Assembly (NCBI RefSeq): GCF_004337695.1
Contig: NZ_SJXJ01000003.1
Coordinates: 309,211-373,210 of the forward strand
Source: Tenacibaculum sp. M341
GTDB taxonomy: Bacteria; Bacteroidota; Bacteroidia; Flavobacteriales; Flavobacteriaceae
DNA: 64,000 nt
Reading direction: 5' to 3'
Below, piece by piece: positions 44,259 to 53,949 of the stretch; position 1 is the first letter of the stretch; each line of letters begins with the position of its first letter. The translations under genes and the position numbers were made by a program. The notes below the pieces were generated by a model that made no database searches, had not been told where the DNA came from, and worked only from the letters and a program-made list of their open reading frames with translations.

Positions 44259-45293
44259 CTAGACAGAAGCTCTAGTGGTAACAGGATATAACTTTTCTTT
44301 CTGTAGTAAATATTCATTAAAAACAGTAACTAAAGTATCTTCGTATTCACTTTTCAAAATATGACTGTTTTTTGTTTGCATAAATTTTTCAATAACAATG
44401 CTTGCTTTATTACAACAAAAAATAGCATTTGAAATACCATGAGAAGAAATAGGATCAAAAGCAATAGCAGCATCACCCACAGCTAGCCAATTTTTACCAG
44501 TAATATGTAAGGGTTTAGAAGAGTTTGCTTTTTTACCTATTATTTTAAAGTTTCCTTGAGTAGGTAAATGAGCCTTTAAAACAAGTGTGTTAGCTAACAA
44601 CTGTCTCCAATTTTCAAAAGATTTAAAAAGCGAAAACTGAAAGTTCGATTTAGAAGTATACAAGGTAATAATTCGAGTAGTTTCATTTAAATCAGAAACC
44701 GTACCCCAACCATCGTCAAAGCTTTCTGTGAAAAATCCATACTTTAAATGACTATTATTTCTAGGAACATAACAAATAAAAGCAAATGTGTGATCGTAAT
44801 CAATAGAAGGAATGTCTAAAAATTTTAATAAACCTCTATTTCTACCAGTAGCATCCACTATTAAATTACTCTCTATAGTTACTTTCTTAGTATAGATAGA
44901 TACTAAGTTGTTGTTGAAGTTGATATCATCAATAGCATTGTATGGAAGAATATTTTCTGTAATAGAAGTTGCTAACTGTTGTAAAAGTACTTGTTTGTTT
45001 AATTTAAATCCATATTTAAAAGAACGGTAACTAAAAAAACTCTGATCTGTAATTTTTTCATCATTCCATTTAGATTGATATCCATACGTTTTAGAAGCAT
45101 TTTTTTCAAAAAGGTCTAATAAGTTTAACTGCGCTAATAACGGAAGCGTAGTAGGAGGTAGGGTTTCAGCCAAAGGCGTACTGTTTTTAGTGCCTTTGTC
45201 TAAAACAACAGAACTAATTCCTTTTTGCTTTAGTAAAAAACTTAAAAGGATTCCTGAGATTCCTTTCCCTATAATTGCTACATCTGTTTTCAT
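44259..45293 (-). CDS. LodB/QhpG-like FAD-dependent modifying enzyme
   Basis: A 344-aa flavoprotein of the tryptophan-halogenase-like monooxygenase class. The N-terminal dinucleotide motif GKGISG (residue 9-14) and 'WLAVGDAAIAFDPISSHGISNAI' (GDAxxxxDP, FAD ribityl site, about residue 270) are intact. LodB-type proteins install the cysteine tryptophylquinone cofactor of LodA-like oxidases by hydroxylating the Trp. It sits 21 bp downstream of the LodA-like gene, the typical pair, and they should be co-transcribed. Confidence 0.85.
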   Translation of the reverse strand: MKTDVAIIGKGISGILLSFLLKQKGISSVVLDKGTKNSTPLAETLPPTTLPLLAQLNLLDLFEKNASKTYGYQSKWNDEKITDQSFFSYRSFKYGFKLNKQVLLQQLATSITENILPYNAIDDINFNNNLVSIYTKKVTIESNLIVDATGRNRGLLKFLDIPSIDYDHTFAFICYVPRNNSHLKYGFFTESFDDGWGTVSDLNETTRIITLYTSKSNFQFSLFKSFENWRQLLANTLVLKAHLPTQGNFKIIGKKANSSKPLHITGKNWLAVGDAAIAFDPISSHGISNAIFCCNKASIVIEKFMQTKNSHILKSEYEDTLVTVFNEYLLQKEKLYPVTTRASV

Positions 45294-45314
45294 AAGAATC
45301 TCAGGAATTTAAAA

Positions 45315-47753
45315 TTATTTGAATACTAAGTAAAATGCAGATGAAGACTCTACACCACCACATTTATCAATATAGTTGATTTCAATATTTACAAAAGAAT
45401 TAATGTATGCTTCTAAGAATTCAGAAATATCAATAGGATTTGTAGGAGTAATTTTACCACTACAATTATCACTAAAATCGACTGTTACTGCTAGTTTTCC
45501 GTTTACATTTAACTCTAAAACATCATCTACATATACATCACCAGTTCCATCTTCATTAGAGGCTAAATATGCTTTTTTACCAGCAGGAATCCATATCATT
45601 TCTCTGGTATTTGAGTAAAATATATTCGGAGGATTGGTAGACACTTGTTGATTCGTATATGCCTTTCCTAAAAATACCGACATATTATCTTTTACATCTT
45701 TACTTTCTGTAGATACATATACCGTTTCTGGTACTCCATTTACATTTGATTTTCTTGCAGCAACCACACCAATATCTTTCCATTTATACACCATGTTTAT
45801 CAAACCGTTCATATAGCCACCTTCAGCATGGTAACCAACATAACCTGTATCTGTAGTCATTAACCAAGGCGATCTGTTAGCATATAAATATTCAACTGTA
45901 TTAGGTGTTAATTTCGCATTGCGCATAGCAACTAAACTTTCTTCTGTAAGTACATCTACAGGTAAGTTTGCAGCCCACCAAGCAGGAATTGGATATTGAC
46001 TGTCTAAGAATACTTTTTGACAGCTTCCCGCATCAGATTGCCATGGAATTCCCATCCATTTCGTTAAATCACCTGGTGTACTTTTCCATAACCAATCTTT
46101 AGTATTGTTTGGTTTGATAGAATCCGCAACATCATCAGAATTCATTTGAAAACCAAAGTCGTTGTAAAAAATTTCAGCTTGTTCTTCTTTAGTAGCGGCA
46201 TTCACTCTAATTTCTCTAAGTCCAAAAAGAGAGTTGTCATCGCTTACTTTTGCATACACTTCTTTATTCTCTTTATACATTTCTTTATGCCTCATTGGCC
46301 ATGTAAGCTCTACACCTGGGTGAAAACCACCTCCGTATAAAGTTTCTAATACAGCTCTAGTCATTAAGAGAGCTTCTTTAGTCGGATCATTAGCAGCTTT
46401 TATAAAATGATCTCGGTAATATTTACCGATAGCTTCCATGCTTGTGAAATCTTCATCAGCTTCTAAAGAATAAAAATTTCCATCTCTCCACTTTCTTAAT
46501 TCATTATATAAAATAGGAGGAATGGCAAACCATTGTGCCGGACTACCAGGATAGTTGATTCCATCACCAGGATAAAAAGGATATTTAATTTCTTCGTTAC
46601 CGCTTCCTATATTGGTAATATCTGTAACGCTTTTACTAGGAATAATAGGTTCATTATTATAGTTGTATAACGGATCTCTAAATGAATTGAATATTTTTTC
46701 TCTTAAAGGCTTAGCTTCATCAGAATTACTAAACAATAATTTAAAATCTCCTTTAGCTATAATTTGATCAATAGTTTCTCTGAAAGAAGGAGATAAAAAA
46801 TCACTTAAATTCACCCATTGCATTCTGTATAATCTGTATAATATTGGAAAAATAGCACTGAAATCTGTTTTTTCAGAACTCTCATCAATATGAATACCAC
46901 AAATAAGATCGTACATAGTAGCTAAAGGCTGAATTTGAGGCGCGTAATCTGGCGGAGCAGTAGCAATCCATGCAGCTGATTCAGCATCGTTTAGTTCGTA
47001 AATAGTATTACCAATGGTAACTCTCGCAGTTACCCTACCATCACAAATATCATCGTACCAATTTGAATTATCGGCAAAATCAGTATTCAAATCAGAAGGG
47101 TTTAAGGCCGCAGAAATTCCATCAGCTGGATAAAAAATTAAAGTTCCTTCATCGTGCTCAATCGTTCCTAAGTTTACATCTTTTACATTTGTTTTCATGG
47201 CAGTAGCAATACGACTGTTGTTTGCTTCTGTTTGAGGAAAAGGAAACTTTCCACCAGTCATTTGTCTTTTGTTAGTTTCGCTTACGCTAACTAATTTCGG
47301 ACTGTTTACCAATTCTCTTCTAAAGTCAGTATCGCCTGTATTAATTAATTTCTGATTTAAAACATTTGGGTTTCTTCTTGAAGTACTAATACCTGGAGCA
47401 ATTTCTTTAGCAAAAAAGTTTGGACTCAAGTTTTCGTTTTTAGATTTAACTGATAAATCTAAGCTGTTATTAAAGTCGTACCAAAAAGGTTTTTTATTGG
47501 CAACTTCAACAGACCATTCTATGTTACAAGTGCTAGGATCTAGTTTTTTTACAGGCACACCATTATCATCACATTCGTAAATATAAAATCGTTGTGCTTG
47601 CTTTTTTAAAGCTCCGTCTTTAGTACGAAACTCAAGTTGTTCGTCATATAAGTTTTTCCAAGGAATTTCAGGAGTAAAAACAACTTCTTCTTTGGTTGCA
47701 GGTCCATTTCCTAGTCTGGCAATACCAATTGATGGGTAAATACGTAGTTTCAT
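45315..47753 (-). CDS. LodA/GoxA-family CTQ-dependent amino acid oxidase
   Basis: An 812-aa protein with no N-terminal signal peptide. The opening 'YPSIGIARLGNGP' and the motif 'GGGFHPGVELTW' (474-485) are family signatures. 'WQSDAGSCQK' with C578 and downstream W630 (or W592/W593) are candidates for the cysteine tryptophylquinone crosslink. The best-known LodA oxidises lysine and GoxA oxidises glycine, releasing H2O2 that kills competitors. The substrate cannot be told here. Its neighbour is the LodB-type enzyme. On the same strand, after a terminator, it follows the TOMM operon. Confidence 0.88.
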   Translation of the reverse strand: MKLRIYPSIGIARLGNGPATKEEVVFTPEIPWKNLYDEQLEFRTKDGALKKQAQRFYIYECDDNGVPVKKLDPSTCNIEWSVEVANKKPFWYDFNNSLDLSVKSKNENLSPNFFAKEIAPGISTSRRNPNVLNQKLINTGDTDFRRELVNSPKLVSVSETNKRQMTGGKFPFPQTEANNSRIATAMKTNVKDVNLGTIEHDEGTLIFYPADGISAALNPSDLNTDFADNSNWYDDICDGRVTARVTIGNTIYELNDAESAAWIATAPPDYAPQIQPLATMYDLICGIHIDESSEKTDFSAIFPILYRLYRMQWVNLSDFLSPSFRETIDQIIAKGDFKLLFSNSDEAKPLREKIFNSFRDPLYNYNNEPIIPSKSVTDITNIGSGNEEIKYPFYPGDGINYPGSPAQWFAIPPILYNELRKWRDGNFYSLEADEDFTSMEAIGKYYRDHFIKAANDPTKEALLMTRAVLETLYGGGFHPGVELTWPMRHKEMYKENKEVYAKVSDDNSLFGLREIRVNAATKEEQAEIFYNDFGFQMNSDDVADSIKPNNTKDWLWKSTPGDLTKWMGIPWQSDAGSCQKVFLDSQYPIPAWWAANLPVDVLTEESLVAMRNAKLTPNTVEYLYANRSPWLMTTDTGYVGYHAEGGYMNGLINMVYKWKDIGVVAARKSNVNGVPETVYVSTESKDVKDNMSVFLGKAYTNQQVSTNPPNIFYSNTREMIWIPAGKKAYLASNEDGTGDVYVDDVLELNVNGKLAVTVDFSDNCSGKITPTNPIDISEFLEAYINSFVNIEINYIDKCGGVESSSAFYLVFK

Positions 47754-47775
47754 GGTAGTATAAGTTTTAATTAGA

Positions 47776-47853
47776 TTATATCCTACTCATAAAATTATTG
47801 ATAAATGAAACCAGCATTTTTTTAAATTTCTTAAAAGCGCTTTTTTTAGGCAT
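47776..47853 (-). CDS. Possible 25-aa cationic peptide ahead of the LodA-like gene
   Basis: An ATG-started frame MPKKSAFKKFKKMLVSF...MSRI encodes a strongly basic N-terminus and hydrophobic C-terminus, with helical amphipathic character, ending 22 bp before the oxidase start. Its last codons are ATGAGTAGG, the same core as in the leaders of the GG peptides. It may be a leader peptide, an antimicrobial peptide or a chance ORF. Confidence 0.35.
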   Translation of the reverse strand: MPKKSAFKKFKKMLVSFINNFMSRI

Positions 47854-47864
47854 AAGCGCAACTA

Positions 47865-47896
47865 AAAAACACCTAAAATAACTTTTAAGTGTTTTT
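47865..47896 (-). terminator. Terminator between the MFS gene and the LodA-like gene
   Basis: AAAAACAC pairs with GTGTTTTT and inner AAAA with TTTT, 14 bp past the MFS stop, giving an A/T-rich hairpin with U-rich tail. It separates the TOMM transcript from the oxidase pair or attenuates readthrough. Confidence 0.6.
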
Positions 47897-47909
47897 GGCA
47901 ATGTTTGTT

Positions 47910-49139
47910 TTAAGCAAAGCTTTGTATTTTCATTTTGCTGAATACTCTTAAAACGATTATAGTGGCAACAATTGCAAAGAGCATAGAGAGTATAAAAGGA
48001 GCTCCTAAAAAAGATGAGCTATCATTTGTTTTGAAAAATGAAAATGTTTGTGTCATAATTAAAGGACCAACCATTAAAGAGATTCCATTGATAGAAGTAA
48101 TTACGCCCATTAGCTCTCCTTGTTTATGATAGGGTAAAAAGGAAGACATAATTGCTTGTAAACAAGGTTTCATTAAAGCACCCAAACTTCCGAATACAAT
48201 GATGATATATACAAACCAATCAATTGATACCGTTGCATAAGCAAAAAAAGCGGGAATGATAAATGAAGCACCCAATAAAAACGTTTTTTGTTCTCCTAGC
48301 TTAGGAAGTAAAAAGCGAATCAATACATTTTGAACAAAGAAATTTGTTAAACCAACAAATAATAAAGAACCGCCTATTTGTAAAGCTCCCCAATTAAATT
48401 TATCGATCATATAATATGCCCATATAGAGGTGAAAGAATGAAAAGCCAATTGATATAAAAAAGAAGCGCCTAATAATTGTACAGGAAGATTTGTAGCTTT
48501 TTTAAGGCTTTTAAAAATACCAAAAGGCGTGAGTTTTTTCCATTGCAGTTGTTCTTTACTCTTTTCTTTTAAGGTTTCAGGTACAAAATAATATACTAAT
48601 ATTAAGTTGATCGTAAATAATAAAGCACCAAGTAAGAGAGGTCCTCTAATACCTACGAATTCTCCAATAATTCCTCCTAAAAACGGACCAACCATTAAAC
48701 CTAATCCAATTGCAGAGGCAATAATACTAAAGTTAACAGCTCTTTTTTCAGGCGGAGAAATATCAACAATAGCCAAATTTACTGTAGCAATAGTAGCGGA
48801 TAATACACCTAATAAAAAACGTGATAAAAACAATATTTCCATGTGCATTGTGAATGCCATAACTAAAAAATCGATGGCACTAGCCAGAATAGAAAACAAT
48901 AAGATTTTTTTTCGTCCATATTTATTGGATAGAGCAGCTATTAATGGACTCATTAAAAATTGTCCTAAAGCATAGCCAAATAATAGATAACCACCCAATA
49001 TAGCTGCATTGGATAAGTCGGTTTTAGCAATATCCATAATAAGTTGAGGCTTAATAGGAATGATTAAGCTAAACCCCATTATATTTATAAACAGTGTAAT
49101 AAAAAGTAACAGGAGTATTCGTTTGCTGTTTTTTGACAT
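47910..49139 (-). CDS. MFS transporter (TetA-like, probable peptide exporter)
   Basis: A 409-aa, 12-helix major facilitator protein starting at MSKNSKRILL. 'GYLLFGYALGQFLMSPLIAALSNKYGRKKILLFS' carries the MFS motif A (G-x-x-x-x-x-GRKK), and 'RFLLGVLSATIATVNLAIVDI' the antiporter helix. It is 5 bp from the Rieske gene. In TOMM operons such transporters are often the exporter or self-immunity pump; an ABC exporter is absent here, so this is the likely export route. Confidence 0.85.
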   Translation of the reverse strand: MSKNSKRILLLLFITLFINIMGFSLIIPIKPQLIMDIAKTDLSNAAILGGYLLFGYALGQFLMSPLIAALSNKYGRKKILLFSILASAIDFLVMAFTMHMEILFLSRFLLGVLSATIATVNLAIVDISPPEKRAVNFSIIASAIGLGLMVGPFLGGIIGEFVGIRGPLLLGALLFTINLILVYYFVPETLKEKSKEQLQWKKLTPFGIFKSLKKATNLPVQLLGASFLYQLAFHSFTSIWAYYMIDKFNWGALQIGGSLLFVGLTNFFVQNVLIRFLLPKLGEQKTFLLGASFIIPAFFAYATVSIDWFVYIIIVFGSLGALMKPCLQAIMSSFLPYHKQGELMGVITSINGISLMVGPLIMTQTFSFFKTNDSSSFLGAPFILSMLFAIVATIIVLRVFSKMKIQSFA

Positions 49140-49143
49140 TTTA

Positions 49144-50343
49144 CTAAGATTTATTTTGTTGATACCATTGTTTCCACCAGCCAGTAAATGCTTGTGTTCT
49201 ATATTCATCTGCTTGAAAAGGACCTGGGGTATAATATAAAGATTGAACTCCTTTTTGGGTTTCTTCTACCAATACAATATCTTGTTGTAAAGTGGTATCC
49301 CATAACCAAGTTAATTCATCTTTAGTACCATTGTAATCTTTGTGTGTAACCCAAAAAACTTCTACTTCAGTTTCATCTACTGTTTTAGGTCTGATGGTGA
49401 AAAGAACAATGTAATCTACATAAGCAACGTAAAATAAAAACGGACCAAAACAACCAAAAATAGCTCCGCCTTTCATTCCGTTTAAATTACCTAATGATGG
49501 TCCGATTTGTTTACCAGATTGAGTAGCTGTTTCTTTATCTTTTCCTAGTGGCATGGCTACATTAAAATAAAAAAGTCCGCCTTCCGATAGAAAATCAACT
49601 TCCTCTGGTGGTGTCCACCCTTGTAATTCCGATTGTTTCCTCCAGTTTAAATCATCATGAATATATAAATCTTCTCTACCTTCTTCAAACTGATTGATAA
49701 ATCCTTTTACTTCACATAGTTCTGGATGATTTGGAGCACAATGCCAACATTCTAAAAAGTTTTCTGTCCATAATTTCCAGTTGGCATTTACAGTGTAAGT
49801 TTTAGTAGCATTTAGTTTGCCGTTTTGAAGTTGAAAGTTGCCTAGTACACGATTCAATTCTTTTAGTTGAGGTATTTGTCTGCTTTTACCATGATAAAAA
49901 GTAAGTCCCCCAGCTTCTTCAACAGTTAATTTTTTTAAGCACAATCCTTTTAACAAACTCGATTCATCACCTCTAGCAATTACCAATTCGCCATTTAAAT
50001 TATATTTCCAAGCATGGTAAGGGCATACAATGGATTTTAAATTGATTCTTTCATTGGAGTTTATATTTTTTTTATCAAGTAAACGCTTACCTCTGTGCCT
50101 GCAAGTATTTGCCATTGCTTGATATTCATCTTCTTTATTTTTAGCAACAATAACACTTTCATGGGCTATATCTACAACCGTATAATTTCTTTTTTTATCA
50201 AAATAACAAGCAGGTATTGCTAATACAGGTAACGAACGAAAAAGAAAGCGTCTTTCAATATTAAAAATATTAGGATCAGTGTATGAATTTCCTGGTAAGG
50301 ATTTTGTCGGTGTATGAACAAGAGTATCTAATTGTGTATCCAT
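49144..50343 (-). CDS. Rieske-type aromatic-ring-hydroxylating oxygenase alpha subunit
   Basis: A 399-aa oxygenase. The Rieske cluster ligands are TCRHRG (CxH) and CPYHAW (CxxH), and the mononuclear iron site is 'CWHCAPNHPEL' (His-x4-His) with a downstream Asp near 'LQQDIVLVEE'. The start at MDTQLD follows the end of the protease gene by one base, so it is inside the TOMM operon. It could hydroxylate, demethylate or desaturate the peptide. No dedicated ferredoxin or reductase is beside it. Confidence 0.88.
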   Translation of the reverse strand: MDTQLDTLVHTPTKSLPGNSYTDPNIFNIERRFLFRSLPVLAIPACYFDKKRNYTVVDIAHESVIVAKNKEDEYQAMANTCRHRGKRLLDKKNINSNERINLKSIVCPYHAWKYNLNGELVIARGDESSLLKGLCLKKLTVEEAGGLTFYHGKSRQIPQLKELNRVLGNFQLQNGKLNATKTYTVNANWKLWTENFLECWHCAPNHPELCEVKGFINQFEEGREDLYIHDDLNWRKQSELQGWTPPEEVDFLSEGGLFYFNVAMPLGKDKETATQSGKQIGPSLGNLNGMKGGAIFGCFGPFLFYVAYVDYIVLFTIRPKTVDETEVEVFWVTHKDYNGTKDELTWLWDTTLQQDIVLVEETQKGVQSLYYTPGPFQADEYRTQAFTGWWKQWYQQNKS

Positions 50344-50344
50344 G

Positions 50345-51730
50345 TTAGTTTGTTTTTTGTAATAAAAATCTATCTTCATTTAACAATTGTTCAGCTGCGC
50401 TTCCGTATAAATTATGCGTAGAAATTTTAGTCAATTTTTCTCTCCAGCTATCCAAGGGAAGCATATCGTAATATGTTTTTATTTGTGCTCTGGCACTTGT
50501 AATTAAAACCTCTGGTTCGTTAGGATAATCTTTTAATAATTTTTCAAAAGCTAAACTTGTTTGAGTACCTATTTTACGCATGTTAATGGCATGTGCAGCG
50601 TTGCGTAGTTTAAAAACATAAGTGTACACTTCAAAAAATCTTAAATCTTGTTCGTCACATCCTCTTGTTTTAGCCCAATTAATAGCGGCAAGAGCTTCCG
50701 TTCTATAAAATTTATTTTTAGCATCGTCATTTCCATTAATACCAAAAAGAATCAAGGCTCTCACCAATGCGTTTAAGCTAGTTAAGTTTTGAAAAGCTCT
50801 TAGTCTTAATTCTTCTAAATGCGGAGTTATGATAGATTTATCACCAAGGGCAAGTGCTCTTTTAGCCATATCTAATAATTCAATCGCTGTTTTTGAACTA
50901 TATTTAGTTTCAGAGAAATGATATAGTGTAGCATCTAATTCCCATAAATCAACAGCAAACATATTTTTTATAACTTCATAAGTACGTCCGTCTTTGAATG
51001 AAGGTTTTAGTTTTTTCCAGTTAGTAACCACATATTCCATCCCTTTATTTTGAATGAATTTTGTAACTAAAAAAGCAGCCAGTTTATGTGCTTTGTGATC
51101 GCCTTCAATAGGTTCTGCAAAATTAGTTTCCACAGGAGCAATGTGAGAGAAATAAGGATCGTAGCTCCAATCAGATTCTATAATAGCGGCTAAACTTGGT
51201 CGGTTCCAATCTGTTTCATCAATATGAATAGCTGTTTGTTTATATTTATATTCGAGTAAAGTAGCTAGGCCTTCATCTAAAAATAAAGCTCTAGACATTA
51301 AAGAACAATGGGTGATTTCATGTACTAATAATGATTTGTTTTTGATGCTTTCTGAATTGATTGCGATAAAACCAAAGTTGTTAAACCCAGTAATAGCATG
51401 AGTAGGAACATCATCCGCAGTAACTTCTATAATTAATGTTGGAGCAGGAAGATTTAGTGTGTTGCTTACCCAATGTTGACTCTCAATGATTAGTTGAGTG
51501 TGTTCTTCTGACAATGGATTTTCCACAGAAAATATATGATCAGACGCTTTGTAAATAGTTTTTAACCCATCTGCTAAATCATAAGCTAAATCTAACCAAG
51601 TACCTTGAGCGCCAATATTGGTAATTTCTTCAGCAATATCTCTAGCAGTATCCCATTGTTTGTTAGCAGAAGCTTCGCATAACAGTGTAAATAATTCTTC
51701 TGGTTTTTGTATTGAGTTTAGTGTATTCAT
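50345..51730 (-). CDS. HExxH zinc metalloprotease, probable TOMM peptidase
   Basis: A 461-aa cytosolic protein. 'LLVHEITHCSLMSRALFLDEGLATLLEY' gives HExxH with a third Glu ligand in the DEGLA phrase 18 residues on, the gluzincin arrangement (M1/M61-like). The C-terminal half is helical. It is 7 bp from the SagB-type gene and overlaps into the Rieske start region. Leader cleavage of the precursors is the natural guess; another target is possible. Confidence 0.75.
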   Translation of the reverse strand: MNTLNSIQKPEELFTLLCEASANKQWDTARDIAEEITNIGAQGTWLDLAYDLADGLKTIYKASDHIFSVENPLSEEHTQLIIESQHWVSNTLNLPAPTLIIEVTADDVPTHAITGFNNFGFIAINSESIKNKSLLVHEITHCSLMSRALFLDEGLATLLEYKYKQTAIHIDETDWNRPSLAAIIESDWSYDPYFSHIAPVETNFAEPIEGDHKAHKLAAFLVTKFIQNKGMEYVVTNWKKLKPSFKDGRTYEVIKNMFAVDLWELDATLYHFSETKYSSKTAIELLDMAKRALALGDKSIITPHLEELRLRAFQNLTSLNALVRALILFGINGNDDAKNKFYRTEALAAINWAKTRGCDEQDLRFFEVYTYVFKLRNAAHAINMRKIGTQTSLAFEKLLKDYPNEPEVLITSARAQIKTYYDMLPLDSWREKLTKISTHNLYGSAAEQLLNEDRFLLQKTN

Positions 51731-51737
51731 GATTTAT

Positions 51738-52580
51738 TTATTTTTGAAGTCCTACTAAAAAGCTGATTAAATAGTTTTCTTCCAGTCCGTCTATTTTGAT
51801 TAATTGATTCATATCATAATCAAGAGCACCGCCCCAGGTAAGTCCGTTCAAATCCATATCTGCACAAGCCAAACCAAGTTGTTGAATTATTCCACCTGCC
51901 TCAATAAGAGAAAATCGATAGCCTAAAGGACCGTATTTATTAACACTTCGATTAAAAATTCCAGAAAGGACAATGACAGCTCCGCATTGTATTTTAGTAG
52001 CATCTAATTGAAAAGCATGTGCTACTTTTTTATGTTTAATGTTGCTGTCTACTAATGTGATAGAGTGGTTTCTAGGATCATAGTTGTAACTATCCCATTC
52101 AGTAAAATTGTTATTAGGAATAAGTGCATAAATCTCTACAGGAAATAAGGCACCAGCTGAAGCATAAGTACGTCTTTTTATGATTGCTTTTTCATTGAAT
52201 TTAGATTGTCCAGATCTTGTAACTCTTAAACTTGATAGTAAATTAGAGATTGTTTGTTTTGATAATGGTTCTTTTTTAAACACCATGTTAGATGAACGCT
52301 TTTGTATAACATCATCAAAAGAATGGGTATATGTTGATGGTGTAGGAAGCTTTTCTTCAGATTCAAATACATATTTTTTCTTGTTTTTTGAATCTAAATA
52401 GATTTGAGTAACATTTGTTAAATGATGAGAAATAGATTTAGCTAAAAATGGTTTCCATACGGTGGTCATTTTAGAATTTTCATGAAATATTTCTACCAAA
52501 TCTCTAAACGTTTGCTTTTGATCAAAATCTAAAGACTGTTCATTTTTATGTAAATAATATGCTAGGTTTTTTGAGCGCAT
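51738..52580 (-). CDS. SagB/ThcOx-type azoline dehydrogenase
   Basis: A 280-aa nitroreductase-fold protein. 'RRTYASAGALFPVEIYALIP' is the SagB-type FMN-binding signature (Rx3SxG.xxP.E.Y), and 'SLIEAGGIIQQLGLACADMDLNGLTWGGALD' the second one (EaG...Q...A...G). It oxidises thiazolines/oxazolines to aromatic azoles. It is 57 bp downstream of the YcaO gene. Together they form an azole-making module. Confidence 0.9.
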   Translation of the reverse strand: MRSKNLAYYLHKNEQSLDFDQKQTFRDLVEIFHENSKMTTVWKPFLAKSISHHLTNVTQIYLDSKNKKKYVFESEEKLPTPSTYTHSFDDVIQKRSSNMVFKKEPLSKQTISNLLSSLRVTRSGQSKFNEKAIIKRRTYASAGALFPVEIYALIPNNNFTEWDSYNYDPRNHSITLVDSNIKHKKVAHAFQLDATKIQCGAVIVLSGIFNRSVNKYGPLGYRFSLIEAGGIIQQLGLACADMDLNGLTWGGALDYDMNQLIKIDGLEENYLISFLVGLQK

Positions 52581-52636
52581 CTTAGGTGTTTTAATAGGTT
52601 ATAATTTTTTTGAAAAAAGGTTGATTGAATTTTAGC

Positions 52637-53938
52637 CTACGGAAAAGGATGAATGTCAGTATTAATAGGTGTATTAATGTCTTTTTTAATATGATTTAAA
52701 AATTCTTCAAACCTTCTTCTGTCAAGCGGAACCCTATTATAACCACACCACATTGGTTGTAAGCTTGGAATCACCACTTTATTTACATGTAAGCCTAAGC
52801 TTTTAATATCACTAGGAGTGTTGTTTACTAAAAAAGAACTATGTCCTAGTTTAAAAAGTTTATTAATAACATAGCTGGCTTCTTCTTCCTGGTTTTCAAA
52901 TGATAATTCTTCAGCATCAAATAGAGTAGAGGTTTCTTTACCAGTCCATAAAAAAGCAGCTTTGTTTTCATTTTCTCTGTTTAGGTAATATTTTACATGA
53001 TCAGAGAATTGTTGTACATCTTCTTCTTTAATAGCAGTGGGTCTGTGTCTCATTTCTTGACACCAGTTAAGGGTGTGAAAACATTCAATTACCGCTTTTT
53101 CTAAAGCTTTTTTAGGACTGATATTAGCTGAGGCTCCCAAAGCAATACCAGGTTTTCCTTTTTGGCGTGCAATAGTTAAAATAGTTGGAACTCCTAAATC
53201 AGAAGTAATATCACCAATAAAAAGTTCTACACCAGAAAAGGTTAGTAGTTTTTGTAGTGAATTGGAAGCGTGTTTAATTGCTTGTTCTATAGGAATTCTT
53301 TTTGCTGATTGTTTTGCTGCCCAGTGTAAAGAATACGAATCTCTTTCAATAACCTCATAAATACCACCACAAATAGTCCAAGCTTTTGTAGGGCCACATG
53401 CTAAGCCTGTACTGTAAGAATCTGTAATGTATTCAGATTCATGTTTGTGTTTGTATGCGAAATAAGCCAAAGAAGCAGGAAAGTAAAATTCTTTTTGCTG
53501 ATTTAAAGATTGTGCTTTTACCCAACCAATTTCTGTTTCAGGATTGTGAGCATTGTATTTAAAATCGGCTTCTTTGTATTGATCTGGAGAAAACAAAACA
53601 AAGTCGTTAGGAGAAACAAATGTACCTTCTTCTAAATTGTTAGAGGTACTCCATAGAATGGTTTCAGGATCATAAATGGCACCTGCATAACGTTCAATGC
53701 CTTCTCCAACAGCAGACCATATAGCAGTTTCTCTATCTAAAGCAGCACCTGCAGATTTTCTTTCCATAGAGTAATTTTCTCTGTTGGCTGGAGCAATAAT
53801 AAAGGGATCTTGAAATTCGGTTACTGCAATAAAAATGTTTGGCTCATCTGGAGATATTGGAGCTTCTTTAATAAATCGAATAATTCCAAAATCTACATCG
53901 AGTACTTTATCCAATAATTGTTTTAAATTGTTATCCAT
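52637..53938 (-). CDS. YcaO-domain cyclodehydratase (TOMM)
   Basis: A 433-aa YcaO enzyme that uses ATP to cyclise Cys/Ser/Thr of a precursor peptide into azolines. Typical phrases are 'SAVGEGIERYAGAIYDPE', 'GGIYEVIERDSYSLHWAAK' and 'AVIECFHTLNWCQEMR', the ATP/Mg binding glutamates. The C-terminus ends HPFP, matching the proline-rich PxP tail required for catalysis in azoline-forming YcaO proteins. It follows the leader-binding protein by 12 bp. Confidence 0.95.
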   Translation of the reverse strand: MDNNLKQLLDKVLDVDFGIIRFIKEAPISPDEPNIFIAVTEFQDPFIIAPANRENYSMERKSAGAALDRETAIWSAVGEGIERYAGAIYDPETILWSTSNNLEEGTFVSPNDFVLFSPDQYKEADFKYNAHNPETEIGWVKAQSLNQQKEFYFPASLAYFAYKHKHESEYITDSYSTGLACGPTKAWTICGGIYEVIERDSYSLHWAAKQSAKRIPIEQAIKHASNSLQKLLTFSGVELFIGDITSDLGVPTILTIARQKGKPGIALGASANISPKKALEKAVIECFHTLNWCQEMRHRPTAIKEEDVQQFSDHVKYYLNRENENKAAFLWTGKETSTLFDAEELSFENQEEEASYVINKLFKLGHSSFLVNNTPSDIKSLGLHVNKVVIPSLQPMWCGYNRVPLDRRRFEEFLNHIKKDINTPINTDIHPFP

Positions 53939-53949
53939 TGCTCGTGTAA

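Noticed and set aside
48607-48975. 122-aa plus-strand ORF opposite the MFS gene
   Set aside because: It mirrors the transporter's coding strand and lacks any start context or motif.
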